The notes below the pieces were generated by a model that was not told where the DNA came from, made no database searches, and worked only from the letters and a program-made list of their open reading frames with translations. A stretch of DNA of 64,000 nt from Kineothrix alysoides (lineage in GTDB: Bacteria > Bacillota > Clostridia > Lachnospirales > Lachnospiraceae). Below, piece after piece: positions 52,727 through 62,224 of the stretch (the stretch's first letter is position 1; each line of letters begins with the position of its first letter). The translations under genes were made by a program, and so were the position numbers. The stretch covers positions 992,001-1,056,000 of the forward strand of contig NZ_JPNB01000001.1 in the NCBI RefSeq assembly GCF_000732725.1, in the 5' to 3' direction.

Positions 52727-53497
52727 ATGAAAGAAACGCTGAAAAATATAGCACCACTTTTTGAAGAGATGGAAGTCCAGATTCGTGGATTTAAAAAAGA
52801 TACATACAAAGATTTGCTGAACGCATATCTGGAGAAGAACCATGACTTTTTTGAGGAACTGAATCAAATGCTCGTTTCTGAAGAGGAGGAAGACGCCATA
52901 GGAGAATTTGCGGACTTTCTCGTTTCCTATGTGGCAGGTGTGTTGGAGGAAGAGAAGAATAAGGTGAAAAGAAGTAATCAGCAGTTGAACTTCAACATGT
53001 TCATGGCGATATATTTCATGCCTGCCGTTCTGGAGGGCAAGCAGGTGAAGGCACCGATTCTTACGGATACGATATGTGAAAGATGGGCAGTCAGGTTCAA
53101 AGGAAACAATATAAAAACTGCGGATGCAGCAAGCATTCAATCGGGATTTAAGAGCAAGCTGTGCTATGTGACTACGGCTGTATGCAGAAGCCTGAACAAG
53201 CCGGAGGATTGCTATGAGTTGAATCTTTTAAGGGACTACAGGGATAATTATCTTGCATTGACCGAAAATGGAGGGGCGTTAGTAAACAGATATTATGATA
53301 TTGCGCCCACCATCGTAAAGAGGATCGATAAATCGGACCATGCGGAGGAAAAGTATCGTTATATATGGGAGAGATATTTGAAAGCGTGTATTGCCTATAT
53401 CGAAACGGGCGAGAAGGAACAGTGCGGCAGAGAATATATAAAAATGATGGAAGAATTGCAGGAGCAATATATAATAACGGCGAAAGATAAGAAATAG
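52727..53497 (+). CDS. Protein with CFI-box-like C-terminal domain
   Basis: 256 residues, cytosolic, no signal peptide. The first ~145 residues are acidic and helical (a helix of EEEEDAIGEFADFLVSY). The region about 145-200 has CYVTTAVCRSLNKPEDCYEL, then LLRDYRDNYLALTENGG, VNRYYDIAPTIVKRI. This pattern (C-x-x-T/A-T-A, then LRxFRD, G, YY, AP/SP, I) is the CFI-box seen at the C-terminus of many otherwise unrelated proteins; its role is unknown. YebC lies 24 bp upstream and metY follows 24 bp after. The family call is from memory. Confidence 0.72.
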   Translation: MKETLKNIAPLFEEMEVQIRGFKKDTYKDLLNAYLEKNHDFFEELNQMLVSEEEEDAIGEFADFLVSYVAGVLEEEKNKVKRSNQQLNFNMFMAIYFMPAVLEGKQVKAPILTDTICERWAVRFKGNNIKTADAASIQSGFKSKLCYVTTAVCRSLNKPEDCYELNLLRDYRDNYLALTENGGALVNRYYDIAPTIVKRIDKSDHAEEKYRYIWERYLKACIAYIETGEKEQCGREYIKMMEELQEQYIITAKDKK

Positions 53498-53521
53498 ACA
53501 TGCCGTACGGGAGGGTATAAA

Positions 53522-54805
53522 ATGAGCGGCGGATACGCAAAGGAAACGATATGTATTCAATCGGGCTGGAAGCCTAAGAACGGGGAGCCCAGAGTACTGC
53601 CGATTTATCAGAGCACTACATATAAATACGAGAGCTCCGAGCAGATGGGAAGACTGTTCGATTTGGAGGAAAGCGGCTTTTTTTATTCCAGGCTGCAGAA
53701 TCCCACCAATGAGTTCGTAGCACAGAAAATCTGCGAGCTGGAAGGCGGTGTAGCGGCTATGCTGACGTCCTCCGGTCAGGCGGCGAGCTATTATGCGGTA
53801 TTTAATATATGCGAGGCCGGTTCTCACGTGGTGCTTTCTTCCACGGTATATGGAGGAACGTTCAATCTTTTGACTGTTACTATGAAAAAGATGGGCATCG
53901 AGTGCACCGTGGTAGACCCCGATGCTTCGGAAGAGGAGTTAAATAAGGCATTTAAGGAGAATACGAGATGCGTGCTGGCAGAAACGATTGCCAATCCGGC
54001 GCTGGTCGTTTTGGATATAGAAAAATTCGCCCGTTTAGCGCACTCTCATCAAGTTCCTTTGATTATAGACAATACCTTTGCCACGCCCATTAACTGTACC
54101 CCGTTTCAGTGGGGAGCGGATATCGTGATTCATTCCACGACTAAATATATGGATGGTCATGCTATGTGTTTGGGTGGAGCGATTGTGGATTCCGGCAATT
54201 TTGACTGGAGTAAGTATCCTGACAAATACCCCGGACTCTGTCAGCCGGATGAATCTTATCATGGCATTACCTATACGGAGAAATTCGGCAAGCTGGCATA
54301 TATTACGAAGGCGACTTCACAGCTCATGCGCGACCTGGGCTCTGCGCAGTCTCCACAAAATGCTTTTTTGCTGAATATAGGGCTGGAAACTCTGCATCTT
54401 AGAATTCCCAGGCATTGTGAGAATGCCCAGAAGGTGGCTGAGTATCTGGAAAAGCATGAAAAGATAGCTTGGGTAAATTATCCGGGACTTAAGGGAAATA
54501 AATATTATGAGCTGGCACAAAAATACATGCCGAAGGGAACTTGCGGAGTTATCGCCTTCGGGCCAAAGGGAGGACGCAGCGCGGCTTCCGGAATGATGGA
54601 TTACCTGAAACTGGCGGCCATCGTGACGCATGTGGCAGATGCCAGAACATGTGTGCTGCATCCGGCCAGTCATACTCACAGGCAGATGTCGGATGCTCAG
54701 CTTGTGGAAGCGGGAGTCGCTCCCGATTTGATTCGTTTCTCGGTAGGAATTGAAAATGTTGATGATATTATAGCGGATTTGGAGCAGGCACTTAGGAAAA
54801 TATAA
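53522..54805 (+). CDS. metY: O-acetylhomoserine sulfhydrylase (Cys/Met metabolism PLP enzyme)
   Basis: Makes homocysteine from O-acetylhomoserine and sulfide. The PLP lysine is Lys208 in HSTTKYMDGHA. Other family marks are LPIYQSTTYKYES, FFYSRLQNPTNEFV, TSSGQAASYYA, ETIANPALVVLDI, and the C-terminal HPASHTHRQMSDAQL with RFSVGIENVDDI. 427 residues is the usual MetY size, larger than MetB/MetC. GGGAGG lies just upstream. It may share a transcript with the CFI-box gene; no riboswitch for methionine was seen in the 24-bp gap. Confidence 0.95.
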   Translation: MSGGYAKETICIQSGWKPKNGEPRVLPIYQSTTYKYESSEQMGRLFDLEESGFFYSRLQNPTNEFVAQKICELEGGVAAMLTSSGQAASYYAVFNICEAGSHVVLSSTVYGGTFNLLTVTMKKMGIECTVVDPDASEEELNKAFKENTRCVLAETIANPALVVLDIEKFARLAHSHQVPLIIDNTFATPINCTPFQWGADIVIHSTTKYMDGHAMCLGGAIVDSGNFDWSKYPDKYPGLCQPDESYHGITYTEKFGKLAYITKATSQLMRDLGSAQSPQNAFLLNIGLETLHLRIPRHCENAQKVAEYLEKHEKIAWVNYPGLKGNKYYELAQKYMPKGTCGVIAFGPKGGRSAASGMMDYLKLAAIVTHVADARTCVLHPASHTHRQMSDAQLVEAGVAPDLIRFSVGIENVDDIIADLEQALRKI

Positions 54806-54863
54806 GGAATACCTTTTTGACGGAAAGTATAAGATGGTATAAACCGTAAGGAAACGAAAGAAC

Positions 54864-56615
54864 ATGAAGATGAAGAAAACATGGTTTAGTTATCTGTTAT
54901 GGTTGCTTTATATGGCAATAACAGGTATCTTGCTCGCGACCTGCATAATTACCATAAGCATCTATACGTGGGAGCTGAGCAATTATTTTGCGGCGGCGTG
55001 CGTGTGCCTGTTTTTTGCCGGTGTTGCGGGATTGTGGCTTGCCGGTTCAAAAATCGCGGCATATGCGGCCGATAGAATACCGAAGGATAAGCATTTTGCA
55101 AATATGTGGGAATGCTTTGTTGCCATGTGCATATTTGCCGGAGCTGTTTTATATCGTATTTATTATTTGCTGCATGCCGGTGAGGCGGTGGAGCGGAATC
55201 TGTTTTATGAAATGGCACAAGTGACGGATGGAGGAGGGATTCCCAATATCACTCACGGAGCCTCATATGTATATACGGCGCTTTTGTCCGCTGTATTTTC
55301 TTTTATGGGAAATAAAGCGGAAGCGGGAGTGGGATTACAGTTCGTCTTGCAGTTGCTTTCGATGCTCTTTCTTTATTTTGGAATTCGTCTGTTGTCAGGC
55401 AGGGTAACTGCTCTTTGTGCGACAGCTTTTATGGCGGTTTCTCCGGCATTTGTGACGAATATGTTCAGCCTTACTCCACAGGGGTTATATCTGCTTTTAT
55501 ATGCGGCTGGGCTTTGGATGACGGGTTTATATTTGCGCGGACTGGTAAAGGGCGGTTATAGAAGGGCGGGAAGTTATTTCTCTTTCTTGCTGCTGGGAAT
55601 TTACATAGGAATGATATCCTATTTGGATATTTTGGGAATTACGCTTTTCTTTTTTGCCGGTATGTGCTTTGTGGCGGTAAAAGGAAGCGGAAGGGGTTCG
55701 AAGGAAAGCAAAAATATCGGTGTTGGAATACAGTTTATCGTGATCCTTATTGCAGCATTGCTTACGGCAGCGGGGATTATAAAGCTGGATGCAGTATATT
55801 CGGGACAGAGTTTCGAGGATATAGCCGCCGTATGGGCCTTGCAGTATAGCGATAACATCCACCCCCACTATTCCATTCCGGGACCGGATGTGCAGCCCGT
55901 TGTCAGTCTGGTCGTATGTTTTATCGCGGCTCTTGGTGCAGTAGGATTCTTGATGCGGAGATATCAGAAAATGGATGCCTGGGTACTGTTTCTTGCTGCG
56001 CTTACTGCTATAAGCTTTTCAGGAATCGGACGGATGGATTACGGAATTTTTGCAGCCGTTATATGGGGGACGTTGGCAGGACTGGGACTTTGCTCTATGG
56101 GAGCAGAGGCAGAAGAAAAAGCTGAGATTTCTCCGGCGGCAGAAAAGCTGCGGATTAATGAAATAGAGGTCGAAGAGATACAGGTGGACAATGCGCCGGA
56201 AAGCGATACACAAGCAGAAATTGTGCGAGTGGAAGATATACAGAAAAGTGATGTGCAATCAAAGGCAGCGCTGGAAGAAACTGTGCAGAAAGATGATATG
56301 CCGTTGGAAACTGTGCCAATAGAAGTTGTGCAAAAAGATGATATGCGCACAGAAGCTATACCGTCAAAAGGAATTGAGCAATCAACGATAGACGGCAACC
56401 TGGTGAGAATAGAAAGCATAAATATAGATAAGGAAGCGTTAAGCGAGGAAAGGGGAGGAAAAGAAGAGATTAAGAAAGAAATAAAATTTATAGAAAACCC
56501 TCTCCCCCTTCCGAAAAAGCATGTAAAGAAGGATATGGATTACGCCATAGAGGTATTGTCCGAACAGATGGATTACGATATTTCCCCTAAGGAAAACGAT
56601 GATTTCGATATTTGA
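54864..56615 (+). CDS. Polytopic membrane protein with long acidic cytosolic-type tail
   Basis: 583 residues. The first ~415 hold about ten membrane helices (LLWLLYMAITGILLATC, ALLSAVFSFMG, YLLLYAAGLWMTGLYLRG, ISYLDILGITLFFFAG). The arrangement is reminiscent of GT-C glycosyltransferases, but no clear Asp-Asp or DxE active-site motif was found in the first loop, so I do not assign that activity. Residues ~416-583 form an acidic hydrophilic tail with imperfect repeats (VQKDDMPLETVPIE then VVQKDDMRTEAIPS) and a basic last segment. The start is at ATG 54864, after AAGGAAACG. Function unknown. Confidence 0.82.
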   Translation: MKMKKTWFSYLLWLLYMAITGILLATCIITISIYTWELSNYFAAACVCLFFAGVAGLWLAGSKIAAYAADRIPKDKHFANMWECFVAMCIFAGAVLYRIYYLLHAGEAVERNLFYEMAQVTDGGGIPNITHGASYVYTALLSAVFSFMGNKAEAGVGLQFVLQLLSMLFLYFGIRLLSGRVTALCATAFMAVSPAFVTNMFSLTPQGLYLLLYAAGLWMTGLYLRGLVKGGYRRAGSYFSFLLLGIYIGMISYLDILGITLFFFAGMCFVAVKGSGRGSKESKNIGVGIQFIVILIAALLTAAGIIKLDAVYSGQSFEDIAAVWALQYSDNIHPHYSIPGPDVQPVVSLVVCFIAALGAVGFLMRRYQKMDAWVLFLAALTAISFSGIGRMDYGIFAAVIWGTLAGLGLCSMGAEAEEKAEISPAAEKLRINEIEVEEIQVDNAPESDTQAEIVRVEDIQKSDVQSKAALEETVQKDDMPLETVPIEVVQKDDMRTEAIPSKGIEQSTIDGNLVRIESINIDKEALSEERGGKEEIKKEIKFIENPLPLPKKHVKKDMDYAIEVLSEQMDYDISPKENDDFDI

Positions 56616-56637
56616 TTAATAACTTTTCCTGATTTTC

Positions 56638-56690
56638 AGACCGCTTTGCGGCTTTGGCAGATGCCGGAGCGAAAGCGGTCTTATTTATCT
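56638..56690 (+). terminator. Terminator after the polytopic membrane protein
   Basis: AGACCGCTTT (56638-56647) and AAAGCGGTCT (56672-56681) are exact complements across a structured loop, followed by T-rich sequence in which repeat B begins. Confidence 0.85.
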
Positions 56691-56812
56691 TATAGGAAAA
56701 TACGTCCTATAAGATAAAAGCCCTTCGGGCAGGATGCGCAGCTGCGCGCGCGGAACAAAAGCTGTGCTATCGAAGAGTCTGGTCACAAGAGTATGTGAAG
56801 AACACTTTTGTT
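56686..56812 (+). repeat. Repeat B, single copy with an extra GC hairpin
   Basis: The first hairpin is TATCTTATAGGA with TCCTATAAGATA (56686-56697, 56705-56716), followed by an additional GCCC-TTC-GGGC hairpin, the GATGCGCAGCTGCGCGCGCG stretch, and the GAGTATGTGAAGAACACTTT hairpin at the end. Same orientation as the upstream gene. Repeat A copy 5 begins at its 3' border. Confidence 0.88.
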
Positions 56813-56944
56813 GTTACTGTTCACTCCGTTCTCAGCAACGCATGATTTCTGCATTTAAATTCGCTCCGTGAAGCAGAAATCATCCCTTGAATCACTTTCT
56901 TACGCAGCTTAACAGTAAATGTTAAGCTACTGTGTTACAGTAAC
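56813..56944 (+). mobile_element. Repeat A copy 5: 132-bp MITE inserted at the edge of repeat B
   Basis: Starts GTTACTGTTCACTC and ends GTTACAGTAAC. Flanks CTTTTGTT (56805-56812) and CGTTTGTT (56945-56952) match at 7 of 8 bases. The left flank is the terminal motif of repeat B, so this MITE landed in an existing repeat B. Confidence 0.9.
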
Positions 56945-57015
56945 CGTTTGTTCTATGTATAAAAAAATGAATTCCATGCAAACTAAGGACAGAAATTGTA
57001 AAACTGGAGGCAACT

Positions 57016-57783
57016 ATGGGAAATCAAAAGTCAAAGGATATCGAAAAGGAAGAAAAGGATGTGGACAAAAAAGCGGAGGGCGAAAAGCACCGCGATGAAA
57101 GAATCGAAAGAACCGGCCAGATTACGCTGGATAAAAACGATAAGAAGCATAAAATTCATCTGATTACCATTATTGGAGAAATAGAAGGGCATGAAAATCT
57201 AAACGGCAGCTCCAAGACGACCAAGTATGAGCATATTTTACCGGAACTGGCAGCGATCGAGGACAGTAATGAAATCGATGGAGTATTAGTTTTGCTCAAT
57301 ACGATGGGAGGAGACGTGGAGGCTGGGCTTGCCATAGCGGAGATGATAGCCTCTTTAAGCAAGCCAAGCGTATCTCTCGTTCTGGGAGGAAGTCATTCCA
57401 TCGGCGTGCCGATTTCAGTGAGCACCAATTATTCCTACATTGTTCCTACGGGAACGATGGTCATTCATCCGGTAAGGATGAATGGAATGGTCATTGGCGT
57501 GCCCCAGACTTTCGATTATTTCAAACAAATCCAAAACCGTATCACCGGATTCGTATGCAGCCATTGCAAGATCAGTAAATCCAGGTTCGAAGAGCTGATG
57601 ATGGAGACCGGAGTGCTGACAAAGGATGTAGGAACGATTCTCGTCGGGCAGGAGGCAGTGAATGAAGGAATCATTAACGAGGTAGGCGGAGTAAAGGAAG
57701 CCATGGAGCATTTACACAGCATTATAGATAAAGAAAAAAGTAAAAATACCGGTAAGGCCGAGAATAAAAAAAGAAATGTATGA
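57016..57783 (+). CDS. tepA: ClpP-like serine protease, TepA family
   Basis: 255 residues with a ClpP/crotonase fold. The N-terminal ~40 residues are a highly charged Lys/Glu/Asp tail. The core has LLNTMGGDVEAGLAIAEMI (about residues 94-112), GGSHSIGVPISVS, in which the Ser after GGSH is in the position of the ClpP nucleophile, and GTMVIHPVRMNG with the His. In B. subtilis tepA (named for an effect on protein translocation) lies next to spoIIIE, and here ftsK/spoIIIE follows after 73 bp, which supports the assignment. GGAGGC is the ribosome site. The exact substrate is unknown. Confidence 0.88.
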   Translation: MGNQKSKDIEKEEKDVDKKAEGEKHRDERIERTGQITLDKNDKKHKIHLITIIGEIEGHENLNGSSKTTKYEHILPELAAIEDSNEIDGVLVLLNTMGGDVEAGLAIAEMIASLSKPSVSLVLGGSHSIGVPISVSTNYSYIVPTGTMVIHPVRMNGMVIGVPQTFDYFKQIQNRITGFVCSHCKISKSRFEELMMETGVLTKDVGTILVGQEAVNEGIINEVGGVKEAMEHLHSIIDKEKSKNTGKAENKKRNV

Positions 57784-57856
57784 GGATGACAACTTTCATT
57801 TTAGATGCTATACTATATAAGTTCAGTAAATTACGCAGACTTAGGGGGCATATAGT

Positions 57857-60481
57857 ATGGCATCCGGACAAGGAAATAGAAAGGGAACGGCTAAGAAAAG
57901 TTATTCCCGCAATACGTCTTCGGGAAAACGAAAGACGACGAATTCAAAATCCTCCAGACAAAGTGAACCTATGGACAGCGCAATCAAAAATGAAGTAATA
58001 CTGATAGGTGTGTTTGCGCTGGCAGTCTTTTTGTTCTTGTGTAATTTCGGTATTGTCGGTGTATTCGGAGACTCAATCAGCAGTATGCTGTTCGGTCTCT
58101 TCGGGCTGACAGCTTACATAGCGCCGGTGGTATTGTTCCTTACAGTTGCCTTCGGCATCTCCAATCGGGGAAATAGGATTGCAACGAGGAAATTAGTAGC
58201 GGCAGTACTTCTTTTTCTCTTAGTCGGTATGTCCTGCGATTTATTCGCCGGAGCATGGACGCAGGATTCGCTTTATAACGTAAAGGAAATATATGAAAGA
58301 TGCAGTGAAAGTAAGAATGGCGGAGGCGTAATAGCCGGAACGCTTACCTTCCTTAGCTATCATTTTTTGTCCATGGTGGGTACCGTGCTTATGATTATCG
58401 TGCTGGCAGTGATTTGTCTGGTAATACTCACGGAGAAATCGCTGGTGGGCAGTGTACGAAGCAGCGGACAGAGAGTCTATGAGAGGACAAAGGAAGATGC
58501 TTACGTAAGAAAAGAGCGGGTTCAGGAGAAACGGGCCAAGCAGGAGCAGTTGCGCAGGACGAAGGAAGAGGAACGCAGGCTTCGGGCGCAGGAGAGCGAG
58601 GACGAGAAGATTCTTCGCATGGATAAAAAGGTTACCGGTGTTATGCTGGATACAGCGCTTATGTCCAAGGAAGAGGAAAAGGAAAGCGCGCCCAGCGACG
58701 ATATTCATGAAATTACATGGACGGATTTCGACACGAACGATATAAAAGAGGTGGATGTGACCGTAAAAAATTCAGGAGAAAACGTTCACGCCATCGATTT
58801 CGACAAAATACATATTACTTCGGCACAGCAAATGGATATGTTCGAGGAGGAAGAGGATGAGGAAGAAATACATCAGGAGCAGGTAAGGGCTTCGTCCGAT
58901 GTAATAGACCCTCTTCGAGCTGCCGACTCAGTGAAAAAGAACGATATATCTCAGAACATGGAGAACATGATAAAGGCTCAGGAAAAGGGCGGCACGAAAA
59001 AGTATGTCTTTCCGCCGCTTAGGCTTCTGCAAAAAGGTGCGGCCAAAGGAACTGCGGATTCCGCTGCTCAATTGAAGGAGACGGCAATGCACTTGCAGCA
59101 GACTTTGGCTACCTTCGGCGTAAAGGTTACGATTACCGATATCAGTCAGGGACCGGCGGTAACCAGATATGAGATGCAGCCGGAGCAGGGCGTTAAGGTA
59201 AGCAGGATCGTAGGGCTTTCGGATGATATCAAGCTGAATCTGGCGGCTACGGACATTCGAATTGAGGCACCGATTCCAGGAAAAGCAGCGGTGGGAATAG
59301 AAGTGCCCAACAAAGAAAATTCGGCGGTATCCCTCAGAGATTTGCTGGAATCGAAGGAGTTCAAGGAATTCCCTTCCAAGCTGGCATTTGCGGTAGGTAA
59401 GGATATCGGCGGCAAGACGGTGGTTGCGGACATCGCTAGGATGCCCCATATGCTTATTGCAGGGGCTACCGGTTCCGGCAAGTCGGTCTGCATCAATACG
59501 CTTATTATGAGTATTTTATATAAAGCCCATCCTGATGAGGTCAAACTCATCATGGTGGATCCCAAGGTCGTGGAGCTTAGCGTTTATAACGGGATTCCCC
59601 ACCTGCTCATTCCGGTGGTGACCGATCCGAAGAAAGCGGCGGCGGCACTTCATTGGGGTGTTGCGGAAATGACCGAAAGATATAAGCAGTTTGCAGATTA
59701 CAATGTACGCGATCTAAAGGGCTTCAACAAAGCCGCAGAGGAAAGAAGGGCAAAAGGAGAGGCGGATGTTCCGGCTCCCATGCCTCAGATTGTGATTATT
59801 GTAGACGAGCTTGCGGACCTTATGATGGTAGCTCCCGGAGAAGTGGAGGAATCTATCTGTCGTTTGGCGCAGCTAGCCAGAGCGGCCGGCATCCATTTGA
59901 TCATAGCGACGCAGCGGCCCTCTGTAGATGTTATTACAGGTCTTATCAAAGCGAATATGCCAAGCCGCGTGGCCTTTGCGGTATCCAGCGGCGTGGATTC
60001 CCGTACTATTTTGGATATGAACGGTGCGGAGAAGCTGTTAGGAAAGGGCGATATGCTCTTTTACCCTCAGGGCTACCCCAAGCCGGCGAGAATACAAGGC
60101 GCCTTTGTCTCGGACAAGGAGGTGTCGGATGTGGTGGATTACTTGAAGAATCAGGCGATTGGCAATATTTACAGCGAAGATGTGGAAGAGAAGATACAGA
60201 ATATGGGTACGGCAAGTCAAGGCTCTGCCGGTGCGGGAGAAGATGGCACAGGCAGCAGCAGAGATCAGTATTTTGTGGAGGCAGGAAAATTTATTATAGA
60301 CAAGGATAAGGCCTCTATCGGAATGCTGCAAAGAGTTTTTAAAGTAGGGTTTAACCGGGCGGCACGCATTATGGACCAGTTGTGCGATGCAGGTGTGGTA
60401 GGTGAAGAAGAAGGCACCAAGCCGAGGAAAGTATTAATGAGTATGGAAGAGTTTGAGCAGCTCATCGAGGAAGAAATATAG
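57857..60481 (+). CDS. ftsK: DNA translocase FtsK/SpoIIIE
   Basis: A septal motor that pumps chromosome ends or the forespore chromosome. After a basic Ser/Arg/Lys tail come about four membrane helices (residues ~48-200; [16 protein letters not shown]). A charged linker (~200-400) follows. The motor has the alpha domain, Walker [13 protein letters not shown] (about 536), Walker [14 protein letters not shown] (about 640), and [18 protein letters not shown]. The C-terminal gamma winged helix has [20 protein letters not shown], which reads KOPS/SRS-type DNA marks. 874 residues is normal. It shares a junction with fhs. Confidence 0.97.
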   Translation: MASGQGNRKGTAKKSYSRNTSSGKRKTTNSKSSRQSEPMDSAIKNEVILIGVFALAVFLFLCNFGIVGVFGDSISSMLFGLFGLTAYIAPVVLFLTVAFGISNRGNRIATRKLVAAVLLFLLVGMSCDLFAGAWTQDSLYNVKEIYERCSESKNGGGVIAGTLTFLSYHFLSMVGTVLMIIVLAVICLVILTEKSLVGSVRSSGQRVYERTKEDAYVRKERVQEKRAKQEQLRRTKEEERRLRAQESEDEKILRMDKKVTGVMLDTALMSKEEEKESAPSDDIHEITWTDFDTNDIKEVDVTVKNSGENVHAIDFDKIHITSAQQMDMFEEEEDEEEIHQEQVRASSDVIDPLRAADSVKKNDISQNMENMIKAQEKGGTKKYVFPPLRLLQKGAAKGTADSAAQLKETAMHLQQTLATFGVKVTITDISQGPAVTRYEMQPEQGVKVSRIVGLSDDIKLNLAATDIRIEAPIPGKAAVGIEVPNKENSAVSLRDLLESKEFKEFPSKLAFAVGKDIGGKTVVADIARMPHMLIAGATGSGKSVCINTLIMSILYKAHPDEVKLIMVDPKVVELSVYNGIPHLLIPVVTDPKKAAAALHWGVAEMTERYKQFADYNVRDLKGFNKAAEERRAKGEADVPAPMPQIVIIVDELADLMMVAPGEVEESICRLAQLARAAGIHLIIATQRPSVDVITGLIKANMPSRVAFAVSSGVDSRTILDMNGAEKLLGKGDMLFYPQGYPKPARIQGAFVSDKEVSDVVDYLKNQAIGNIYSEDVEEKIQNMGTASQGSAGAGEDGTGSSRDQYFVEAGKFIIDKDKASIGMLQRVFKVGFNRAARIMDQLCDAGVVGEEEGTKPRKVLMSMEEFEQLIEEEI

Positions 60482-60515
60482 GGCAGGGCTCGTAAAGAAA
60501 GGACAGGTCATCGGG

Positions 60516-62186
60516 ATGAAAACTGATATTCAAATAGCACAGGAGGCCGTTATGAAGCCTATCGCCGAGGTGGCGGCAGGATTGCATATCGATGCGGAGG
60601 AATTGGAGCTATACGGAAAATATAAAGCGAAGATTTCCGACGAATACTTGGAAAAGATAAAGGTGAATCCGGACGGGAAGCTCATATTGGTAACGGCAAT
60701 CAATCCTACGCCTGCAGGCGAGGGGAAGACGACTACCAGCGTAGGATTAGGTCAGGCCTTCGGAAAGCTGGGTGAAAAGGCGATCATCGCCCTCAGGGAG
60801 CCGTCTTTGGGTCCCTGCTTCGGAGTAAAAGGAGGTGCCGCAGGCGGCGGTTATGCACAGGTCGTTCCTATGGAGGATTTAAACCTGCACTTTACGGGAG
60901 ATTTCCATGCCATAACTTCTGCTAACAACCTTTTGGCAGCGATGCTGGATAATCATATTCAGCAGGGGAACGAGCTGGGCATCGACACGAGACAAGTGGT
61001 CTGGAAAAGATGTCTGGACATGAATGACAGAGTTCTTAGGAATATAGTAGTGGGTCTTGGAAACAAAGCGGATGGAACGGTGAGAGAAGATCATTTCGTT
61101 ATTACGGTAGCTTCAGAAATCATGGCGGTACTCTGCCTTGCGTCCGATATGGAGGATTTGAAGGCGAGACTTGGGAGAATGGTGGTTGCCTATAACTTTT
61201 CGGGAGAGCCGGTAACGGCGGGGGCTTTGCAAGCCACGGGAGCGATGGCAGCTTTGCTTAAGGATGCATTAAAGCCCAATCTCATTCAGACGTTAGAGCA
61301 TACGCCTGCGCTGATTCATGGAGGTCCCTTTGCCAATATCGCCCACGGTTGCAATTCGGTAAAGGCAACGAGAGCAGCTCTTAAGATGGCGGATTATGTC
61401 ATCACGGAAGCGGGTTTCGGCGCGGATTTAGGAGCTGAGAAGTTTTTCGACATAAAGTGCCGGATGGCGGGGTTAAAGCCGGATGCGGTCGTGCTTGTTG
61501 CGACGGTCCGTGCGCTCAAATACAACGGCGGAGTTGCCAAGGTGAATCTGAGCGGAGAGAATCTGGCCGCCTTGGAAAAAGGCATCGTTAATTTGGAAAA
61601 GCATATTGAGAATTTGCAAAAATACGGAGTGCCCGTAGTGGTGACATTGAATTCCTTTATTACGGATACTCAGGCGGAGACTTCTTATGTGAAGAGGTTT
61701 TGCGAAGAGCGGAACTGCGAATTTGCCATTTCCGAAGTATGGGAAAAGGGCGGAGAAGGCGGCATTGCTCTTGCAAAAAAGGTAATAGAGACACTGTGTA
61801 CGAAGGAAAGTCATTTTAAGGTGCTGTATGAGGACGAGTTGCCCCTTGCAGGGAAAATCGAAGCTGTAGCGAAAGAGATTTACGGTGCGAAGGACGTAAG
61901 CTATTCTCCGGCAGCGCTAAAACAGTTGGAAAAGCTGGAACAGCTAGGCTTCGGAATGCTTCCGGTATGTATGGCGAAGACCCAGTATTCCTTATCGGAC
62001 GACCCGGTTCTTCTTGGCAGGCCGGAAGGTTTCACTCTCAATGTGCGTGAGGCTTATGTATCGGCAGGAGCCGGTTTTGTGGTAGTTCTTACCGGAGCGG
62101 TAATGACTATGCCGGGACTTCCGGCGTCTCCTGCAGCTTGTCGCATTGATGTAACAGAGGATGGAATGATTACCGGATTGTTCTAA
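60516..62186 (+). CDS. fhs: Formate--tetrahydrofolate ligase
   Basis: Makes 10-formyl-THF from formate, THF and ATP, part of one-carbon metabolism and, in acetogens, of the Wood-Ljungdahl methyl branch. The ATP-site motif is [20 protein letters not shown] (about residues 60-79), followed by [20 protein letters not shown] and [38 protein letters not shown] and [15 protein letters not shown] near the end are also signatures. 556 residues is standard. The start at 60516 follows AAAGGACAGG; a longer frame to 60453 overlaps ftsK and is unlikely. The next gene, folD, is its metabolic neighbour. Confidence 0.97.
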   Translation: MKTDIQIAQEAVMKPIAEVAAGLHIDAEELELYGKYKAKISDEYLEKIKVNPDGKLILVTAINPTPAGEGKTTTSVGLGQAFGKLGEKAIIALREPSLGPCFGVKGGAAGGGYAQVVPMEDLNLHFTGDFHAITSANNLLAAMLDNHIQQGNELGIDTRQVVWKRCLDMNDRVLRNIVVGLGNKADGTVREDHFVITVASEIMAVLCLASDMEDLKARLGRMVVAYNFSGEPVTAGALQATGAMAALLKDALKPNLIQTLEHTPALIHGGPFANIAHGCNSVKATRAALKMADYVITEAGFGADLGAEKFFDIKCRMAGLKPDAVVLVATVRALKYNGGVAKVNLSGENLAALEKGIVNLEKHIENLQKYGVPVVVTLNSFITDTQAETSYVKRFCEERNCEFAISEVWEKGGEGGIALAKKVIETLCTKESHFKVLYEDELPLAGKIEAVAKEIYGAKDVSYSPAALKQLEKLEQLGFGMLPVCMAKTQYSLSDDPVLLGRPEGFTLNVREAYVSAGAGFVVVLTGAVMTMPGLPASPAACRIDVTEDGMITGLF

Positions 62187-62224
62187 ATTAAGCGTTTGGA
62201 ATTTGGGAAAAAAGAAAGGCAAAG

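Noticed and set aside
54864-56100. Assignment of the polytopic protein as a glycosyltransferase (GT-C)
   Set aside because: Topology is suggestive, but I found no convincing active-site acidic motif in the first extracytoplasmic loop.
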